The notes below the pieces were generated by a model. The model worked only from the letters and a program-made list of their open reading frames with translations. It was not told where the DNA came from and made no database searches. From positions 285,808 through 349,807 of the forward strand of contig CAIPFE010000019.1 of the NCBI GenBank assembly GCA_903864275.1: a stretch of DNA of 64,000 bases, written 5' to 3'. Position 1 is the stretch's first letter; the number at the start of each line of letters is the position of its first letter. This document shows positions 1 through 10,058 of this stretch, piece after piece. The stretch is from an uncultured Mucilaginibacter sp. Its GTDB lineage: Bacteria > Bacteroidota > Bacteroidia > Sphingobacteriales > Sphingobacteriaceae. The position numbers were made by a program, and so were the translations under genes.

Positions 1-78
1 ATGTTTCAGCCGGGTTTTAAACCATTTTGGGATAAAAACTTACCATTTATAGTGCTTGAAAATAATATGAAGAAGTGA
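1..78 (+). CDS. 3' end of an upstream gene (partial)
   Basis: The reading frame open from the window edge ends at a TGA at 76-78 and gives a 25-residue tail with the residues FKPFWDKNLPF. Its function cannot be told from this fragment. The ATG at 1-3 may be internal. The stop codon falls inside a short-word repeat tract (AAGTGAGG followed by TTGATTAAGTTGG), as seen at several other gene ends here. A chance open frame is possible because the fragment is short. Confidence 0.45.
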   Translation: MFQPGFKPFWDKNLPFIVLENNMKK

Positions 79-250
79 GGTTGATTAAGTTGGTTAAGTT
101 GGATTAGGTTGATTAAGTTACTTGGGTTGGGTCCCGCTGGCTATCGGGAAGTTAATTGAGTTGAATAACCTTTTCAACCCAATCAACCATTCTTTATCAA
201 CTTAATCAACCCAATCAACCACTCACCACTCACTTCTTACCACTCACCAT
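79..250. repeat. Short-word repeat tract, TTGATTAAGTTGG and GTGAGTGG types
   Basis: The left half repeats words like GTTGATTAAGTTGG on the plus strand. The right half repeats the same words on the minus strand (CAACTTAATCAACCCAATCAACC), followed by minus-strand GTGAGTGG words. The two halves could pair into a long imperfect hairpin between two convergent genes. The last six codons and the stop of the cytochrome pseudogene lie inside the GTGAGTGG words. Confidence 0.75.
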
Positions 251-1446
251 GGCCAGTACCTTTTGTGTCTCCTCGGGATATATTGCAATGTGATGAGTGC
301 GGATGAGGGCGCCCGATTGGCCGGCCACTATAAGTTTAGACGAAAATGCCGGCATGTGGCATGATATACAGTTGTTTGTTAGGACCGCGGCGCTCAATTG
401 ATTTGTTAACTTGCATTCGTTATGCGCGTCCCTGTTGTGGCAGGCCATGCAGCGTGCCGCATATAATACTACTTTATCGCGGTCGTTCACATGTGTATCA
501 TGACAGGTTGAGCAAGTGATGTTGCTGCCGATAAAACATTTACTGCTTTGCAGTAACCCGATTTGGTTGCCATGAACATCAATTGCTTTATAGTTGACCG
601 GAGCGTTCGAAGAAAACAGCCGCATATAATTTGTTATCGTGTCGCCGGGTTTGAAACCAAAGGCGGGCTTCAGCATGTGGTTGTTCGCGCCCGAATGGCA
701 TATAGCGCACATATTTATCTGCTGGGCCCTGTTTAATGATTTATAGGTAGTAATATACCTCGCTGCTTTTTCGCCTGGGTTTTCCGTCTGGAACTTAACA
801 TGCTCAGCCGCCGGGCCATGGCACCTTTCACAATCAATGCTGTAAACCAGCGATGTTTTTTCGAACCCTTCGCCGCCGCCGTAATAGCCGGGCAGGTCGG
901 CTGGCTCCTGTTTGGCAAATGATACATGGCAATCCAGGCATTGTGTGCCTATTATCCGTTCAAAGGCTATTCGGTTTGGGGCATACCCCGGGCTATTTAT
1001 CCAGCTATGCGTATTGCCCACATAGGATATTGGTAACTGAAATAATTCATTCGTTAGCCAATAAGCATAGGTTTGCCCCTTTATGCCGCCGAATGAAATA
1101 TCGAAACGCTGCGTTTACCCTTTTTTGCCATTTTCAAAGGCGGTTTGATAAAGCCCTGTGTCCCGTTTTTCCATTACCACCTTCATATTTGCATTAAACA
1201 CAAATTCATTCGACCCTTTGGCAAAACTGCCTTGTATAGTATGAGGTGTTGCAGGCTGCGACGCCATAAAATGGGCAGATGTAAGTATGAACCATACACA
1301 TCCTTATGGCAGCTCACGCATGTTGTGGAACCGGAATAAGCCGCTCCCCTGGGGTCTTCCGGCTTTTTAAAGTTCAGGCATTGCGAAAAAATAAAAAATA
1401 GAGGCACTAAAAATATCCCCAAACGCACCAGTCTCTTTTTTAACAT
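230..1446 (-). pseudogene. Multihaem cytochrome c, broken by a frameshift and a stop
   Basis: The N-terminal piece (1183-1446) has a hydrophobic signal or lipoprotein leader and one haem site (CVSCH). The main piece (230-1021) has six more: CLDCH, CERCH, CAICH, CSTCH, CMACH and CISCH. The stretch between them still reads as protein in the downstream frame, for example FMASQPATPHTIQGSFAKGS and RFDISFGG. It is interrupted by a frame change near 1277-1281 and an in-frame TAA at 1115-1117. An intact version would be about 405 residues, a periplasmic or outer-surface electron carrier with seven c-type haems. With two lesions it should make no full-length product unless the sequence has errors there. 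The family resembles cytochrome c554/NrfA-like multihaem proteins; the exact subfamily is not clear. No other cytochrome c maturation gene is in the window. Confidence 0.8.
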
Positions 1447-1846
1447 AGGCAGATGTTCAAAAAATTATATTTAAGCCGGTAAGGCTCGGTAGTACATTGA
1501 AAAGACGGGTGCTTTTTACATTTACAAAGTACCGCGCTGCGCATATATCACGTTGTATATCGGCTGTAACATTTATGATGGAGATTGGCAAATTCTTGTA
1601 AAATTCGTGTTATACAGCTGTTTTTAGCGGTTTTCAATCACGAAGCACAACAAGTGTTTAGCGGCCATTTCTGGCATTTCAGTATCGTATCTTCCTTCCT
1701 CAATAGTATTACAGGCTAAAGAAATACAAAACGGCTTGTTTAAAAAAGGACGATAGATATTTCGTCGGAGAATATAGACAGAGAGGTGTTTTTAGACTAT
1801 GAATAAATTTTTAGAAATATGAAAAGAATAGCAGTAAAATGGGAGG
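1447..1846. other. Intergenic, no gene seen
   Basis: This is AT-rich sequence between two minus-strand genes. No open frame with coding character, no strong hairpin and no promoter of the TAnnTTTG type was found on either strand. It presumably carries the promoter of the cytochrome pseudogene. Confidence 0.5.
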
Positions 1847-2425
1847 CTAATTTATTTTCGACTTTACCAGCTGCAGGTGCTCCTGTTTCTTTTTATCGCG
1901 TAATTTTATTGCTGATTTGGTAAAATAATTATGACTTTCAAAGAATCTCACTTGTAGTTTGTTCCAGTCATTTTCATCTTTTACAATACCGGATTCAGTA
2001 AATTCTTTATACAAACTATCACTGATCGGGGGAAAATCATCCCTGCCCAGGTAATCAAGGTCAGCATCGCAAATAATTTCTTCCAGGTGATTTTTTGGCA
2101 ACTGGGGTATTTTTGTTGCCATAATTATACCATCAATTTTTTTAATTTCATCGACGGTGTAGCCGTAATCCGGCAAATAATGGTTTGCTATGCGGCACGA
2201 TTCTTCTTCATGTTTATTGGCCCCCCGTGTAAAACCGGCATCATGAAACAGGGCTGCCGTAAGCAGCAGTTGCATATCATAGTCGCTTATTTGCTCCAAT
2301 GTCCCTATATTTTCAGCCGCCTGGTAAACATCCATCACATGCGCTATATTATGATACGACAAATGCTTAGGCAATTCCCTTGTCAGCTTATCTAAAATAA
2401 AGGTCTTAACTTGTTGAAACTGCAT
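1847..2425 (-). CDS. HD-domain phosphohydrolase
   Basis: A 192-residue cytoplasmic protein with the HD metal-binding signature: H25 and H29 in YHNIAH, H61-D62 in LFHDAGF, H72 with E73-E74, and an acidic CDADLDYLG segment (residues 119-127). Proteins with this layout are metal-dependent phosphohydrolases, often acting on nucleotides or phosphate esters. The HxxxH just before the HD pair and the later DADL motif place it among the small stand-alone HD proteins, not the RelA/SpoT or GGDEF-linked ones. No signal peptide is visible. It stands alone on the minus strand with about 400 bp of empty sequence downstream. The substrate is unknown. Confidence 0.8.
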   Translation of the reverse strand: MQFQQVKTFILDKLTRELPKHLSYHNIAHVMDVYQAAENIGTLEQISDYDMQLLLTAALFHDAGFTRGANKHEEESCRIANHYLPDYGYTVDEIKKIDGIIMATKIPQLPKNHLEEIICDADLDYLGRDDFPPISDSLYKEFTESGIVKDENDWNKLQVRFFESHNYFTKSAIKLRDKKKQEHLQLVKSKIN

Positions 2426-2788
2426 ATAATTATTATTGATTGTGGCGCGCCGAATTCTCCTTCAAAAACCGGACATTGGTTTATACCTTTATACTAATTT
2501 AAACTTTAAAAGTTTTGAATTTATTGTTTTTCTAAAATAAATCCTGAAGTTTTTAATCGGTTAGTTATGGCTCGCTTATTTCGGACTAATTTATCAGAAA
2601 TAATGATATAGTTTAATAATCAATTCAAAATAGTATAATAAAAAGATAGATTAGTACAATATAACCTTAACTTTAGTTAGGTAGATTTACTGCCGCAAAT
2701 TGTGTAGATTTAACACAATGAGCATAACTGTACAAATTAGTACGAACCCCCAAAACGCACCAGGCCGTCCCAAAAATATCTTATACTG
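2426..2788. other. Divergent promoter region, nothing specific resolved
   Basis: 363 bp separate the HD-domain gene (minus) from the GH2 gene (plus). The sequence is very AT-rich. TAACTTTA near 2668 resembles a Bacteroidota -7 element but ends in A and lies more than 100 nt before the GH2 start. No small gene was seen. Confidence 0.4.
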
Positions 2789-5584
2789 ATGAAAAAGTTT
2801 CTCTGTCCGTTTGCTTTAATCTTATTGATCAACTATTTATTGCCGAATGAGGTCTCCGCACAAGCCGGCGTTATAAAACAGGTAAAGCTAACAAATTTTG
2901 ATCTTCAGTCTTCTGCCCTTATAAGTGCAACGGGGGTTGAGTTATCATCTGTTCAATATCATTCGCCGGTTTATTGGTTTCCTGTTAAAGTACCTTCCAC
3001 GGTGCTTACCGGTTTGGTAGCCAACCATATTTATCCAGATCCCTACCAGGGTTTAAACAATATGCTTATCCCCGATGCGTCTGATCAGTTTAACAAAGAA
3101 AACAACCTGGAACAATACAGCCATTTGCCGGGCGACCCCAATCCCTGGAAAAAGCCCTATTGGTACCGTACCACTTTTAAAGTGCCTGCGGGCGATAAAG
3201 GCCGCCATTTTCAATTAATATTTAAAGGGATAAATTACAGGGCCGCAGTATGGGTAAATGGCAAACAAATAGCCGACTCGACCCAAATGGCCGGTATGTT
3301 TGCTGAGCATAACCTTGATGTAACAGGCGCCATCTTAACCGGGGAGGAAAACGCCCTTGCAGTAAAAATATACCCTTTGGATTACCCCGGTTACCCATCA
3401 AAAGAACAATTGCAGGCTTTAGGCCCATTTTATGAAAACGGCGGCCCCACCGGCGATATAGGTAAAAATGTAACCATGCTTTGCTCAGTTGGCTGGGACT
3501 GGATGCCGCCCGTCCGCGACCGTAATATGGGGATCTGGCAGCCAGTTTACCTGCGTACTACAGGTGCGGTAACCATTGGCCGGCCTAAATTGGTAACCGG
3601 TCTGCCCAAACTCCCTGACACCAGCGAAGCCAAATTATCGCTAAACCTAACATTGTCCAACCACAGCCAAACCGTACAAAGTGGTAAATTGATCGTCAGT
3701 ATTAAGCCTGAGAACTTTGCTGGTATCCCAACACAATTTTCCCAGGGTGTGAGCATTGCTGCAAATGGCGCATCGGTGATTGATCTTAATGGGGATAAGA
3801 TAAGCCAGTTACTTATCCGGCAGCCGCATTTATGGTGGCCAAATGGTTATGGCAGGGCCAATCTTTACCGCATCCGCCTCCAATATGCCGATGGTAATGG
3901 GATAGCAGATGACACAACCTTTGTATTTGGGATCCGCACGGTTAGCTCACAGGCTACAACGGTAAAAGGGTTTGTCCGCCGTGATTTTTATGTCAACGGC
4001 AAACGCGTAAACCTGGTTGGCGGCGCCTGGGTACCCGACCTGATGGTGAACCGCGATTCGGCACGGTATGATTATGAAATGCACCTGTGCCGTAACGCCA
4101 ATGTTAACCTTGTGAGGATATGGGGTGGGGGAGTTACACCGCCCGATGCATTTTGGAATGCCGCAGATAAGTATGGCGAAATGGTATGGTCGGATTTTTG
4201 GGTTACCGGCGATACCCAGGGTGAATTTAAAGGCTCGCCCGACTGGCCGCTGGAAAGCAGCGTATTCGTTAAAAATGTAGTGAGCACTATTTATCGCATC
4301 CGCAACCACCCAAGCCTCCTGGTTTGGACAGGTGGTAATGAAGGCCACGCCCGTAAGGAATTATATGATGCCATGCGCGATAATATCATCAATCTTGATG
4401 GAACACGGCCATTTATACCAAGCTCATCCGGCTTTGCAAAACTGCCGGCCGGGTGGAAAGGCTCGTACCCCGATGATATGGCATCCGGTGTTTATAGCGG
4501 CGGCCCATATCAATGGACAGATCCAAAGGAGTATTATAAAAAAGCTGATGCCGGGCGCGATTGGGTATTTAAAGATGAAACCGGCATTCCGTCGCAGCCG
4601 CCATATACTACGCTTGCCAAAACTATTCCAAACCTGGTTTGGGATACCAAATTACCTTTTCCGCTTAATAATAGCTGGGGATACCATGATGCCTGTACCG
4701 GGGCCGCCAGGTTTGATAAGTATATCAGCGAGATGGTAAAAAGATACGGGCAGCCTGCAACGATGGTTAATTTTTCGGACAAAATGCAGTTAATGAACGC
4801 GGTGGGTTACCAGGGTATTTTTGAAGCCGCCGGCCATAAACTCAACGAAACGGGCGGGGTGATGCTGTGGAAATTAAATTCTGCTTTGCCAAGCGTGGTT
4901 TGGCAGATATACGATTGGTACCTGGAGCCAAACGCCGGCTATTATGCCATGCAAAACGCCTGTGAGCCGCTTCACGTCCAGTTTAACCAGGATGATTCTA
5001 CAGTGGCAGTTATCAACCGTATGCACCATGCAACAGGGATATTGACCGCCAAAGCCGAAATTTATGATATTGACAGTAAGCTGGTAAGCACTTTTAAAGT
5101 AGACCACATAGGGCTTTCCGATGCCGGGGTGCAGGAAGTGATTAAATTAAAGGATATATTAGCAACTGCTAAAGGTGTAAGTTTTGTTGTATTAAATTTA
5201 ACCGATGCTGCTGGGAAAACGGTGTCGCACAATGTTTACTGGCTATCGCCCGGAGACGATTTCACAGGGTTTAACGGTATGACAGCAACGCATGTGCAGG
5301 TTAAGGTTTTAAAGGCTGAAAAAGGTGTATCCGAAGACAAGTGGACAATGCAATTTAGCAACAACACGGATAAACTGGCATTTTTTGTGCGCCCGCAGCT
5401 GATGAAGAACGGAGAAGAAGTAATGCCGAGCTACTGGACATGCAACTACTTTACCCTTGCGCCGCACGAAAGTACTACCGTATCAGTTAGCGCACCGGTA
5501 GCGAAATTAGGTAGCACGCAGCCAACTGTTTTGGTTGAAGGATGGAATATTGATAAGCAGGTGATTACATTAGCTGCAAAGTAA
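2789..5584 (+). CDS. GH2 family glycosidase, exo-beta-glucosaminidase-like
   Basis: A 931-residue secreted enzyme with signal peptide MKKFLCPFALILLINYLLPNE cut near VSAQA. The order follows glycoside hydrolase family 2: an N-terminal jelly-roll sugar-binding domain (about 60-260, with PYWYRTTF and WVNGKQIADS), an immunoglobulin-like domain, then a TIM barrel with NVNLVRIWGGG, the acid/base Glu518 in WTGGNEG and a probable nucleophile Glu597 in KDETG. Long C-terminal beta domains follow. The NGGPTGDIG segment and the long C-terminus resemble exo-beta-D-glucosaminidases (CsxA type) more than beta-galactosidases, so chitosan or amino-sugar substrates are likely. Beta-mannosidase is the main alternative. 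It is a single gene followed by a strong terminator. A GH18 chitinase and a GH8 enzyme elsewhere in the window fit an amino-sugar theme, but that link is inference. Confidence 0.85.
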   Translation: MKKFLCPFALILLINYLLPNEVSAQAGVIKQVKLTNFDLQSSALISATGVELSSVQYHSPVYWFPVKVPSTVLTGLVANHIYPDPYQGLNNMLIPDASDQFNKENNLEQYSHLPGDPNPWKKPYWYRTTFKVPAGDKGRHFQLIFKGINYRAAVWVNGKQIADSTQMAGMFAEHNLDVTGAILTGEENALAVKIYPLDYPGYPSKEQLQALGPFYENGGPTGDIGKNVTMLCSVGWDWMPPVRDRNMGIWQPVYLRTTGAVTIGRPKLVTGLPKLPDTSEAKLSLNLTLSNHSQTVQSGKLIVSIKPENFAGIPTQFSQGVSIAANGASVIDLNGDKISQLLIRQPHLWWPNGYGRANLYRIRLQYADGNGIADDTTFVFGIRTVSSQATTVKGFVRRDFYVNGKRVNLVGGAWVPDLMVNRDSARYDYEMHLCRNANVNLVRIWGGGVTPPDAFWNAADKYGEMVWSDFWVTGDTQGEFKGSPDWPLESSVFVKNVVSTIYRIRNHPSLLVWTGGNEGHARKELYDAMRDNIINLDGTRPFIPSSSGFAKLPAGWKGSYPDDMASGVYSGGPYQWTDPKEYYKKADAGRDWVFKDETGIPSQPPYTTLAKTIPNLVWDTKLPFPLNNSWGYHDACTGAARFDKYISEMVKRYGQPATMVNFSDKMQLMNAVGYQGIFEAAGHKLNETGGVMLWKLNSALPSVVWQIYDWYLEPNAGYYAMQNACEPLHVQFNQDDSTVAVINRMHHATGILTAKAEIYDIDSKLVSTFKVDHIGLSDAGVQEVIKLKDILATAKGVSFVVLNLTDAAGKTVSHNVYWLSPGDDFTGFNGMTATHVQVKVLKAEKGVSEDKWTMQFSNNTDKLAFFVRPQLMKNGEEVMPSYWTCNYFTLAPHESTTVSVSAPVAKLGSTQPTVLVEGWNIDKQVITLAAK

Positions 5585-5616
5585 AATACCTATTAATCTA
5601 AACAATCACGTTGCAG

Positions 5617-5645
5617 GGCCCCGGTTTACCGGGGCCTTTGTTTTG
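5617..5645 (+). terminator. Rho-independent terminator after the GH2 gene
   Basis: A perfect 8-bp stem GGCCCCGG/CCGGGGCC (5617-5624 with 5629-5636) and a TTTA loop, followed by TTTGTTTT. It lies 32 nt after the GH2 stop and before the convergent patatin gene. Confidence 0.9.
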
Positions 5646-5708
5646 ATACCGACTGCCCCGCCACCATTCGTAGCAAACAAATCGGTTTTAAAACGATGCC
5701 ACTGATAC

Positions 5709-6638
5709 TTAAAGCTTTAGAAACTCCGTAACCCTGGCAATGCCCTGTTTTTTGGCAGGCTTATATGCTGCCAGGCTTTTAACAGCCGCATGCCTGCCAA
5801 TTTCTACCAGCTCTTCAGCCTTATAAAAATCAAACGTGCCGCAAGAATGCCGTGAAATGTTTACAATGATATCCGGCGAATACTTTTCGAGCGACATTTG
5901 TGTCATGTGATAAGCCATTAAACTGAGGGCTTTATTGATCAGGTTGAAATAACCAAGTTTTTCTTCACCATTCGAAGGATGCAGGATATGCAGTTGGTTG
6001 TAAAAGTCTTTGATCTTTTTCTGGTATTTCGATTGTTCCACCACAGTTTCAATTTTTTTGATAACCGGTTTATCTACAGGTACGTCAGCATTTACGTTTA
6101 CTGCGATCAATATATCGCCCGGAGTCCTTCTGACATGATTAATGGGCATGTTATTTATGATCCCTCCATCTACAAGCAGCCCGTCAGTGGTTTTTACGGG
6201 GGTAAAGACCGTCGGGATAGCCATCGAAGCCCTGATGGCGTCAAAAATGCTACCTTTTGTAAAAACAACCTCCTTTTTATTAATAATATCCGCAGCTATG
6301 GCTGTATAGGGTATGCTTAAATCTTCAATATTGGCGTCAGAAATAAACGTTTTAATAGTATTGAGCAGTTTATCCCCCTTAACCAATCCCTGTGTACTGA
6401 AAGTGAAATCAACCAGGCTGAAGAGTTTTATTTTATCGAGCGTATAAAGCCAGTTTTTGTACGCCTCCATTTTTCCTAAAGCATAAACCCCGCCAACAAC
6501 AGCGCCCATTGAGGTACCCGAAACAGCGGTTATTTCAAACCCTTTTTTCACCAACTCCTCAATAACACCAATATGGGCTATCCCCCTGGCGCCGCCTCCC
6601 GATAACACTAATGCCGCTTTCTGTTTCATTTTAATCAT
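5709..6638 (-). CDS. Patatin-like phospholipase (RssA type)
   Basis: A 309-residue protein with the complete patatin core. It has the oxyanion loop GGGARG (residues 14-19), the nucleophile Ser43 in GTSMG, and the catalytic Asp in LLVDGGIINNMP. Patatin-like proteins are acyl hydrolases using a Ser-Asp dyad, here presumably on membrane lipids from the cytoplasmic side because no signal peptide is present. The C-terminal 120 residues are specific to this subgroup and show no membrane segment. Two Met codons lie close together at the start (M1, M4); either could be used. It faces the GH2 gene tail to tail and is divergent from the esterase-lactonase gene. The physiological substrate is unknown. 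Confidence 0.88.
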   Translation of the reverse strand: MIKMKQKAALVLSGGGARGIAHIGVIEELVKKGFEITAVSGTSMGAVVGGVYALGKMEAYKNWLYTLDKIKLFSLVDFTFSTQGLVKGDKLLNTIKTFISDANIEDLSIPYTAIAADIINKKEVVFTKGSIFDAIRASMAIPTVFTPVKTTDGLLVDGGIINNMPINHVRRTPGDILIAVNVNADVPVDKPVIKKIETVVEQSKYQKKIKDFYNQLHILHPSNGEEKLGYFNLINKALSLMAYHMTQMSLEKYSPDIIVNISRHSCGTFDFYKAEELVEIGRHAAVKSLAAYKPAKKQGIARVTEFLKL

Positions 6639-6854
6639 TGTACGTATTCCCTGTCCCTTTGTTTATGCATCTGCCCGAAGGCTGCCGTGCTTCACCACTT
6701 AAACTCAATAGGATACGCATAACGTATGGCGAGTTAGTAATTTAATTTACAGTATATGACTATTCTTTTTGATTATTGTTTAATTTCAATCGATCTAATA
6801 AACTTGTATATTTTTATACATACATAATAAGCCGGTCTGCTTTTCAAACCAATT

Positions 6855-8606
6855 ATGAAACGTATCACACTAATTCTTCTTGTTATTTTTTCACTATGTA
6901 ATATCTGCCTTGCGCAGGATATCTCCGGTTTAAGCTATCCTGCCGATCCTGCAAAACAACCGCATCCCGAAATCCCGAAAGGAGAAGTGCTGAAGTTTGA
7001 CTTTAACACGCCTGCAATTTATCCGGGCACTAAACGGACTTACTGGGTTTATGTGCCTGCCCAATACAACCCCAATAAGCCGGCATGTTTGTATGTAGAC
7101 ATGGATGACGTACAATTCAGCGCCCCCACGGTTTTTGATTACCTTATTAATAAAGGCGAAATGCCGGTTACCATTGGTGTATTTATAGGCTCGGGCACAG
7201 TAATGAAAAATGATACAGAAGCAGTGAGGTATAACAGGAGCCACGAGTTTGACAGTATGAATAACGACTTTGTCAACTTTTTATTAAATGAACTTTTGCC
7301 AGATGTGGAAAATAAAAAAACTTCGGATGGCCGTGCGATCAGGATATCGAAAGATGCGAACGACCATGCCATTGCCGGGGCGAGCAGCGGCGCCATTTGC
7401 GGTTTTACAGCAGCCTGGCAACGGCCGGATGCTTTTAGCCGGGTATTTAGTGCGATTGGCACTTATGTAGGCATGCGCGGCGGGGACCAATACCCAGTGC
7501 TGATCCGCAAAACGGAGCCAAAGCCCATCAGGATATTTTTACAGGATGGTTCCAATGATGCCTGGAACCCCTTATTTGCCAACTGGTACACATCCAACCT
7601 GGCTATGGAAGCCGCTTTAAGCTTTTCGGGCTACGAAGTGGCACATTCATGGGGAAACGGCGGGCATGACGGTAAACAGGCCGATGCTATTTTCCCTGAT
7701 GTAATGCGCTGGCTTTGGAAAGGTTGGCCCCAAAAAGTACAGAACGGTAAAACCAACAATAACATGCTCACCACTATTTTGCCTGACGGCGAAACATGGC
7801 AACCCGTAAATGATGACATAAAGCAAGCTGCTTCCATTACTTCGGGGCCGGGAGGTGAAGTTGTGATGCAGGATAGCGCCGGATGGATAAACAAAATTGA
7901 TATAAATGGTAAGGTCAGCCAGCTCGCAAAAACTAAAAGCGGCGTTATCGCCTGTGATATAAATGGGACAATGAATTTGATCGGGCAAACCGGGGTTGGG
8001 TTATTAATTATCACAGCGAACGGTAAGCAAGGTGTGATCTCGAAAAATATAGAGGGCAAAAAGCTGGTGGTCACCAGCCTTGGCATCTATATTACACAAC
8101 CGGCTTTAACCCAGGCTGATCCCGGAAAGGTATTGCTGGTTAAGCCCGATGGCAGAATAACCGATGCTGATGCCGGCTTACGTTTTGCTTCCGCGATAAC
8201 GATTTCGCCCGACCGCAGCCAGTTATTTGTTGCGGAAGATAATACGAATTGGATATACAGCTATGTTATTCAAAATGATGGCTCCCTAAAATATAAACAG
8301 AAATGGTACTGGCTGCACCAAACAGATAATTATGGTTATAGCCAGGTATTTGATATGGCCATGGATAACGAAGGAAATTTGTATGCCGCCACCAACGCGG
8401 GCATACAGGTTTGTGATCAAAACGGGCGGGTACGCGCCATTTTACAATTTCCAAATGGCCTTATCACAGGCTTGTGCTTTGGCGGGACGGATTTTAACAC
8501 CTTATTTGTGATTTGCGACGGCCACATTTATAAACGGAAACTTAAAGTTAAAGGAGTGCCTTCATGGGCCGCCCCGGTACACCCGCAAAGCATCGGCGCG
8601 GGATAA
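6855..8606 (+). CDS. Secreted esterase fused to an SMP-30/gluconolactonase-like propeller
   Basis: A 583-residue protein with signal peptide MKRITLILLVIFSLCNICLAQ. Residues 30-300 form an alpha/beta hydrolase of the esterase D/feruloyl esterase type, with nucleophile motif GASSG, LQDGSND for the Asp and NGGHDG for the His. Residues 310-575 form a beta-propeller with repeated blades (for example PDGETWQPVNDDI and FASAITISPDRSQLFVAED), as in SMP-30/gluconolactonase proteins. The esterase part probably frees a sugar acid or aromatic acid ester in the periplasm, and the propeller may open a lactone. A gluconate-type permease follows after 56 nt and then a glycerate kinase, which suggests one operon for sugar-acid release, uptake and breakdown. 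The exact ester is not known. Confidence 0.8.
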   Translation: MKRITLILLVIFSLCNICLAQDISGLSYPADPAKQPHPEIPKGEVLKFDFNTPAIYPGTKRTYWVYVPAQYNPNKPACLYVDMDDVQFSAPTVFDYLINKGEMPVTIGVFIGSGTVMKNDTEAVRYNRSHEFDSMNNDFVNFLLNELLPDVENKKTSDGRAIRISKDANDHAIAGASSGAICGFTAAWQRPDAFSRVFSAIGTYVGMRGGDQYPVLIRKTEPKPIRIFLQDGSNDAWNPLFANWYTSNLAMEAALSFSGYEVAHSWGNGGHDGKQADAIFPDVMRWLWKGWPQKVQNGKTNNNMLTTILPDGETWQPVNDDIKQAASITSGPGGEVVMQDSAGWINKIDINGKVSQLAKTKSGVIACDINGTMNLIGQTGVGLLIITANGKQGVISKNIEGKKLVVTSLGIYITQPALTQADPGKVLLVKPDGRITDADAGLRFASAITISPDRSQLFVAEDNTNWIYSYVIQNDGSLKYKQKWYWLHQTDNYGYSQVFDMAMDNEGNLYAATNAGIQVCDQNGRVRAILQFPNGLITGLCFGGTDFNTLFVICDGHIYKRKLKVKGVPSWAAPVHPQSIGAG

Positions 8607-8662
8607 TTGGTTAGGAATAGCAATTTAATAGAGCAAATAATTTCAACTCAACCATAGTTTAA

Positions 8663-9991
8663 ATGACCCATTCCTTCACTTACATAATTACTTTCCTCGT
8701 CGCCGGCATTGCCCTTATTGTGGTGCTGACTACCAAATATAAGGTCCCGGCTTTCTTCGCTTTATTTTTTGCTTGTTTGCTGGTAGGCTTAGGCATCGGG
8801 TTGCCATTGAGTGGTGTTATTTCGGTAACAAAGGATGGGTTCGGCAATATAATGAAATCATTAGGACTGATTATTGTATTGGGCACCGCGCTGGGTTTAT
8901 TACTCGAATACACAGGCAGTACAACAGTTATGGCCTCATTCCTGATAAAAAAACTTGGCGATAAACGTGCCCCCTTAGCGATGAGCATCACCGGCTTCAT
9001 CGTTGGCCTGCCTATATTTTGTGATTCTGGTTTTATTGTATTGAACGGCTTGAATAAGTCAATGGCAAAACGCACCGGTATCCCGATAGCCATTATGTCT
9101 GTTTCACTTGCCACGGGTCTATTATCTGTTCATTGCCTGGTACCGCCCCACCCCGGGGCCACGGCAGCTGCCGTCACCATTGGGGTTGATTTTGGCAAGT
9201 TGATATTAATAGGGATGGTTGTGGCTATCCCGGCAATGATCGTGGGTTACCTATGGGCGAGGTACGCCGGCAAAAATACACCTGATAAAATAACTGATGA
9301 TGAAATTGTTGTAAATCATTCAGGTAACTTGCCCTCATTATTACAAGCCTGCCTTCCAGTAATCGTCCCGATAGTTTTGATAGGCCTTAAATCTTTTTTT
9401 ACAACCGGCACAACAGTTTACCACGGCGGTTTGTCAGTGCTTTTTGCTTTTGGCGATCCCATTATCGCATTGCTGATCGGGGTATTACTGGCGTTTAATT
9501 GCAAACGATCATGGAAAAGAAATGAAATAAGCCGGCTATTACAGGAAGCCACGGAAAAAGCAGGCGGGATATTGATAATTATCGGCATGGGCGGCGCGTT
9601 TGGCGCTATATTAACCGCCGCAAAAATTGGCGATCATTTTAGCCAATCACTGGCATTGGGCAGCATGGGCATATTTTTCCCGTTTTTACTGACCTCGGTA
9701 TTAAAGACGGCCCAGGGTTCATCAACGGTAGCGATCATCACTGCGGCATCGATTGTACTGCCCCTATTGCCCGCCCTTGGGTTAAATAGCGAAAATGGTA
9801 AATTGCTCTGTGTATTGGCGATGGGCGGGGGCTCCATGATCATCTCGCATGCCAACGACGCCTATTTTTGGGTGATCGCAAAATTCGCCGGCCTCGAAAT
9901 GAAAACTATGTTAAAGGTATATTCAATAGCCACCCTGTTAATGGGACTTACCACCATAACGATGGTTTATATTTTATCAAAGTTGATATAA
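8663..9991 (+). CDS. Gluconate:H+ symporter family permease (GntP)
   Basis: A 442-residue inner-membrane protein with about twelve hydrophobic helices. The N-terminus YIITFLVAGIALIVVLTTKY, the GLPIFCDSGFIVL segment, LVPPHPGATAAA and the C-terminal HANDAYFWV are hallmarks of GntP family carriers, which import gluconate and related sugar acids with protons. It sits between the esterase-lactonase gene (56 nt upstream) and the glycerate kinase (67 nt downstream), all on the plus strand. Its likely cargo is therefore the acid released by the upstream enzyme, or glycerate itself, since some GntP members carry glycerate. No regulator is adjacent. Confidence 0.92.
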   Translation: MTHSFTYIITFLVAGIALIVVLTTKYKVPAFFALFFACLLVGLGIGLPLSGVISVTKDGFGNIMKSLGLIIVLGTALGLLLEYTGSTTVMASFLIKKLGDKRAPLAMSITGFIVGLPIFCDSGFIVLNGLNKSMAKRTGIPIAIMSVSLATGLLSVHCLVPPHPGATAAAVTIGVDFGKLILIGMVVAIPAMIVGYLWARYAGKNTPDKITDDEIVVNHSGNLPSLLQACLPVIVPIVLIGLKSFFTTGTTVYHGGLSVLFAFGDPIIALLIGVLLAFNCKRSWKRNEISRLLQEATEKAGGILIIIGMGGAFGAILTAAKIGDHFSQSLALGSMGIFFPFLLTSVLKTAQGSSTVAIITAASIVLPLLPALGLNSENGKLLCVLAMGGGSMIISHANDAYFWVIAKFAGLEMKTMLKVYSIATLLMGLTTITMVYILSKLI

Positions 9992-10058
9992 ATCATAAAA
10001 AAACTATATTTAATGGCTGAAATCGAAACATTCCGAACTTATAAATCCGAAATCAAAG

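Noticed and set aside
2444..2457. GGCGCGCC directly followed by GAATTC, like a cloning linker
   Set aside because: Flanking sequence is ordinary chromosome on both sides, so two restriction sites side by side are taken as chance.
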